Below are positions 6,452 through 7,393 of a stretch of 7,393 bases of DNA, piece by piece. Position numbers and translations under genes: made by a program. The notes below the pieces were generated by a model. The model searched no databases, was not told the origin of the DNA, and worked only from the letters and a program-made list of their open reading frames with translations. The stretch is from contig JBAMMC010000017.1 in NCBI GenBank assembly GCA_039793985.1, positions 1-7,393 of the forward strand, written 5' to 3'. Position 1 is the stretch's first letter. Each line of letters starts with the position of its first letter. Source of the DNA: ARK-14 sp002899805. GTDB lineage: Archaea; Thermoproteota; Thermoprotei_A; Sulfolobales; Fervidicoccaceae.

Positions 6452-6679
6452 CTAATGCCCCTCCCTGTCTTCGCGTATTAGCCTCGCAATCTCATCGTCT
6501 TGAATAGCGGAAAGCTCTTGGGATATCTCGCTCAGCTCCTTTTCCACTTCCTTGAGGACGTACTTCTTTACTTCCTCTTCTATAGCCTTCCTTATTACAG
6601 GACCAGGCTTGATGCCATACTTGTCCATGAGCTCTTTCAGCCTTTTTGGAATCTTAGCGGAAACTGTTTCATAGCCCAT
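6452..6679 (-). CDS. vapB: VapB-like ribbon-helix-helix antitoxin
   Basis: A 75-residue protein paired with vapC. It starts with a short strand (3-9, YETVSAK), then helix A (11-21), a turn with KPGP (24-27) and helix B (28-40), the ribbon-helix-helix DNA-binding fold. A charged helical tail (41-75, rich in Glu and Lys) should wrap the toxin. I choose the ATG at 6679 rather than the GTG at 6688: the bases GTGAT at 6688-6684 look like the ribosome binding site for that ATG, and the longer form would add only Met-Ile-Asn. It ends two bases before vapC, giving coupled translation. It probably represses its own promoter together with VapC, consistent with the repeats upstream. RHH antitoxins are variable, so the exact subfamily is uncertain. 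Confidence 0.8.
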   Translation of the reverse strand: MGYETVSAKIPKRLKELMDKYGIKPGPVIRKAIEEEVKKYVLKEVEKELSEISQELSAIQDDEIARLIREDREGH

Positions 6680-6689
6680 ATTTATCACT

Positions 6690-6734
6690 TGTTTACTTTA
6701 TATCTGTTTACTTATATAAAGGTTACTTTGTTAA
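6690..6734 (-). repeat. Three 15-bp direct repeats over the vapBC promoter
   Basis: On the + strand three units of 15 bases follow one another: 6690-6704 (TGTTTACTTTATATC), 6705-6719 (TGTTTACTTATATAA) and 6720-6734 (AGGTTACTTTGTTAA). The TTACTT core recurs exactly every 15 bases at 6693, 6708 and 6723. Superimposed is a perfect 8-bp inverted repeat, CTTTATAT (6696-6703) and ATATAAAG (6714-6721), around a 10-base spacer. These overlap the TATA box and are the likely binding site of the VapB ribbon-helix-helix repressor. Confidence 0.6.
6711..6721 (-). promoter_or_regulatory. TATA box of vapBC
   Basis: CTTTATATAAG on the minus strand is centred about 36 bases before the vapB ATG, which would put the transcription start near 6690 and leave a leader of about 11 bases. 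The core TTATATAA (6712-6719) is a perfect palindrome, so it could also serve the + strand gene to the right. Confidence 0.6.
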
Positions 6735-6779
6735 ATTATTAGTCTAAAAGCAAAGCGTAAAAAACTGGAGAAAACTTCA

Positions 6780-6801
6780 ATTACTTATGGGGGTAAGTAA
6801 T
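6780..6801 (+). promoter_or_regulatory. Stem-loop holding the ribosome binding site and start codon of the ATPase gene
   Basis: ATTACTTA (6780-6787) and TAAGTAAT (6794-6801) are perfect inverted repeats with the six-base loop TGGGGG (6788-6793). The loop carries the G-rich ribosome binding site and the right arm includes the first two bases of the ATG at 6800. In RNA it could modulate translation of the downstream gene; as DNA it could be a small operator. Confidence 0.45.
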
Positions 6802-7393
6802 GGGATACTTCAGCCCTGAGCCAAAGAAGAGGAAAGAGGAACTCTTCAACATGGAAGAAGAGTGAAATTTACTCGAGAATTCTCTTCAGAAGGGGAAAAT
6901 GATTGCGGACACATGTCTGAGGAGGTACGGGAAGACCTCTCTTATGCTCACTTTCTTGAACGAGAAGCGGGAAAACTATATTTTCGTGGACTGCAGGCTG
7001 ATGCAAAGAGGGGTATTCACGCTCAAGTCCTTCATTGAGATCCTCGAGGAAGAGCTGAGCAGGCTCGACTGGGCTCGCGATCTCCTGAAGAATATAGAAG
7101 AAGTTAGAGTTTGGACCTTTTGGAGTTAGGATCAGAGATAAGAAGGAGACCACGCTCCTCCGCATACTGAGATCGTTGGAAGGATCGGTCCTAGTTTTGG
7201 ATGAAGCTCAGGAGCTCAGGAGATCGAACTACAGGTTTGACTCGCTACTTGCATACATATACGACGATCTGAACATAAAGGTTATCGTTTCAGGCTCCAT
7301 GGTTGAACTCCTCTACAGGTTCCTCAGGGTAGAAGATCCTGAAGCTCCCCTCTACGGAAGGGCCTACTCGGAAGTTCGCTTGAAGCCACTCCC
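6800..7393 (+). pseudogene. Decayed archaeal STAND-like ATPase (PF01637), 3' end outside window
   Basis: The reading frame from ATG 6800 gives MGYFSPEPKKRKEELF, the typical N-terminus of archaeal ATPases, but meets TGA at codon 22 (6863-6865). The same frame continues with QKGKMIADTCLRRYGKTSL, the Walker A region, in which the first Gly of GLRRYGKT is Cys (TGT instead of GGT). It then reads FVDCRLMQRGVFTLKSF up to a TAG at 7127-7129. Deleting one T from the run at 7110-7112 restores VRVGPFGVRI and joins the frame starting near 7125, which carries Walker B VLVLDEAQEL (about 7191-7220), the sensor strand KVIVSGS and LYGRAYSEV before the window ends. Family members are predicted NTPases of unknown role, often multicopy in thermophilic archaea. 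Three independent lesions suggest a real pseudogene, though the one-base indel alone could be a sequencing error. Confidence 0.85.

Noticed and set aside
6271..6742. Plus-strand open frames opposite vapC and vapB
   Set aside because: The minus-strand frames have complete PIN and ribbon-helix-helix features; the plus-strand products are low-complexity antisense readings.
6863..6865. TGA as selenocysteine in the ATPase gene
   Set aside because: The family has no selenocysteine there, no SECIS-like element is seen, and a frameshift and a Walker A change also damage the gene.
6899..7129. Independent small protein starting at ATG 6899
   Set aside because: It is the middle of the ATPase, and the AGGGG before it encodes conserved family residues, so it is a fragment and not a separate gene.
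7105..7130. Programmed frameshift in the ATPase gene
   Set aside because: No convincing slippery heptamer with downstream structure; with an upstream nonsense codon, ordinary decay or a sequencing indel is simpler.

Overview
The window looks like a chromosome piece from a thermophilic archaeon of the Thermoproteota/Korarchaeota type. Several things point this way: palindromic TATA boxes instead of -35/-10 promoters, Shine-Dalgarno matches of the GGAGGTGA type, heavy use of AGA/AGG arginine and ATA isoleucine codons, GTG and TTG starts, poly-T termination signals, a VapBC pair with archaeal features, and a decayed gene of the archaeal ATPase family (PF01637). The genus cannot be fixed from the sequence alone; a Korarchaeum-like origin is only an impression.

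Left block (1-2036, all + strand) is the end of a surface-sugar/glycan gene cluster. It holds the 3' part of rmlC (dTDP-4-dehydrorhamnose 3,5-epimerase), a thymidylate-kinase-like P-loop kinase with a GTG start, and a nucleotidyltransferase-fold protein with a TTG start that overlaps the kinase by 11 bases. The kinase and nucleotidyltransferase are clearly co-translated and probably act together, but their substrates are unknown. A poly-T terminator region follows.

Middle block (about 2037-6060) is a complete high-affinity phosphate importer operon, pstS-pstC-pstA-pstB. An AT-rich 277-base intergenic region carries a clear TATA box and Shine-Dalgarno site in front of pstS. pstS and pstC are 14 bases apart; pstC/pstA and pstA/pstB each overlap by ATGA. 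The binding protein is tethered by an N-terminal hydrophobic segment followed by a Ser/Thr/Pro-rich stalk; PstC and PstA form the membrane channel and PstB is the ATPase. No phoU follows.

Right block (6057-7393) is an AT-richer accessory region. A vapBC toxin-antitoxin operon on the - strand meets pstB tail to tail, with the two stop codons sharing the four bases TTAA. Its promoter contains three 15-bp direct repeats and an 8-bp inverted repeat around a palindromic TATA box, a likely autoregulatory site. Divergent from vapBC is a pseudogene of an archaeal STAND-like ATPase, carrying a nonsense codon, a Walker A Gly-to-Cys change and a one-base frameshift, and running off the window end. Its start codon and ribosome binding site lie in an 8-bp stem-loop.

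I see no tRNA, rRNA, CRISPR array or intact insertion sequence. The most interesting items are the kinase/nucleotidyltransferase pair, the pilin-like signal on PstS, the convergent pstB/vapC junction with a terminator inside pstB, and the structured vapBC/ATPase promoter.
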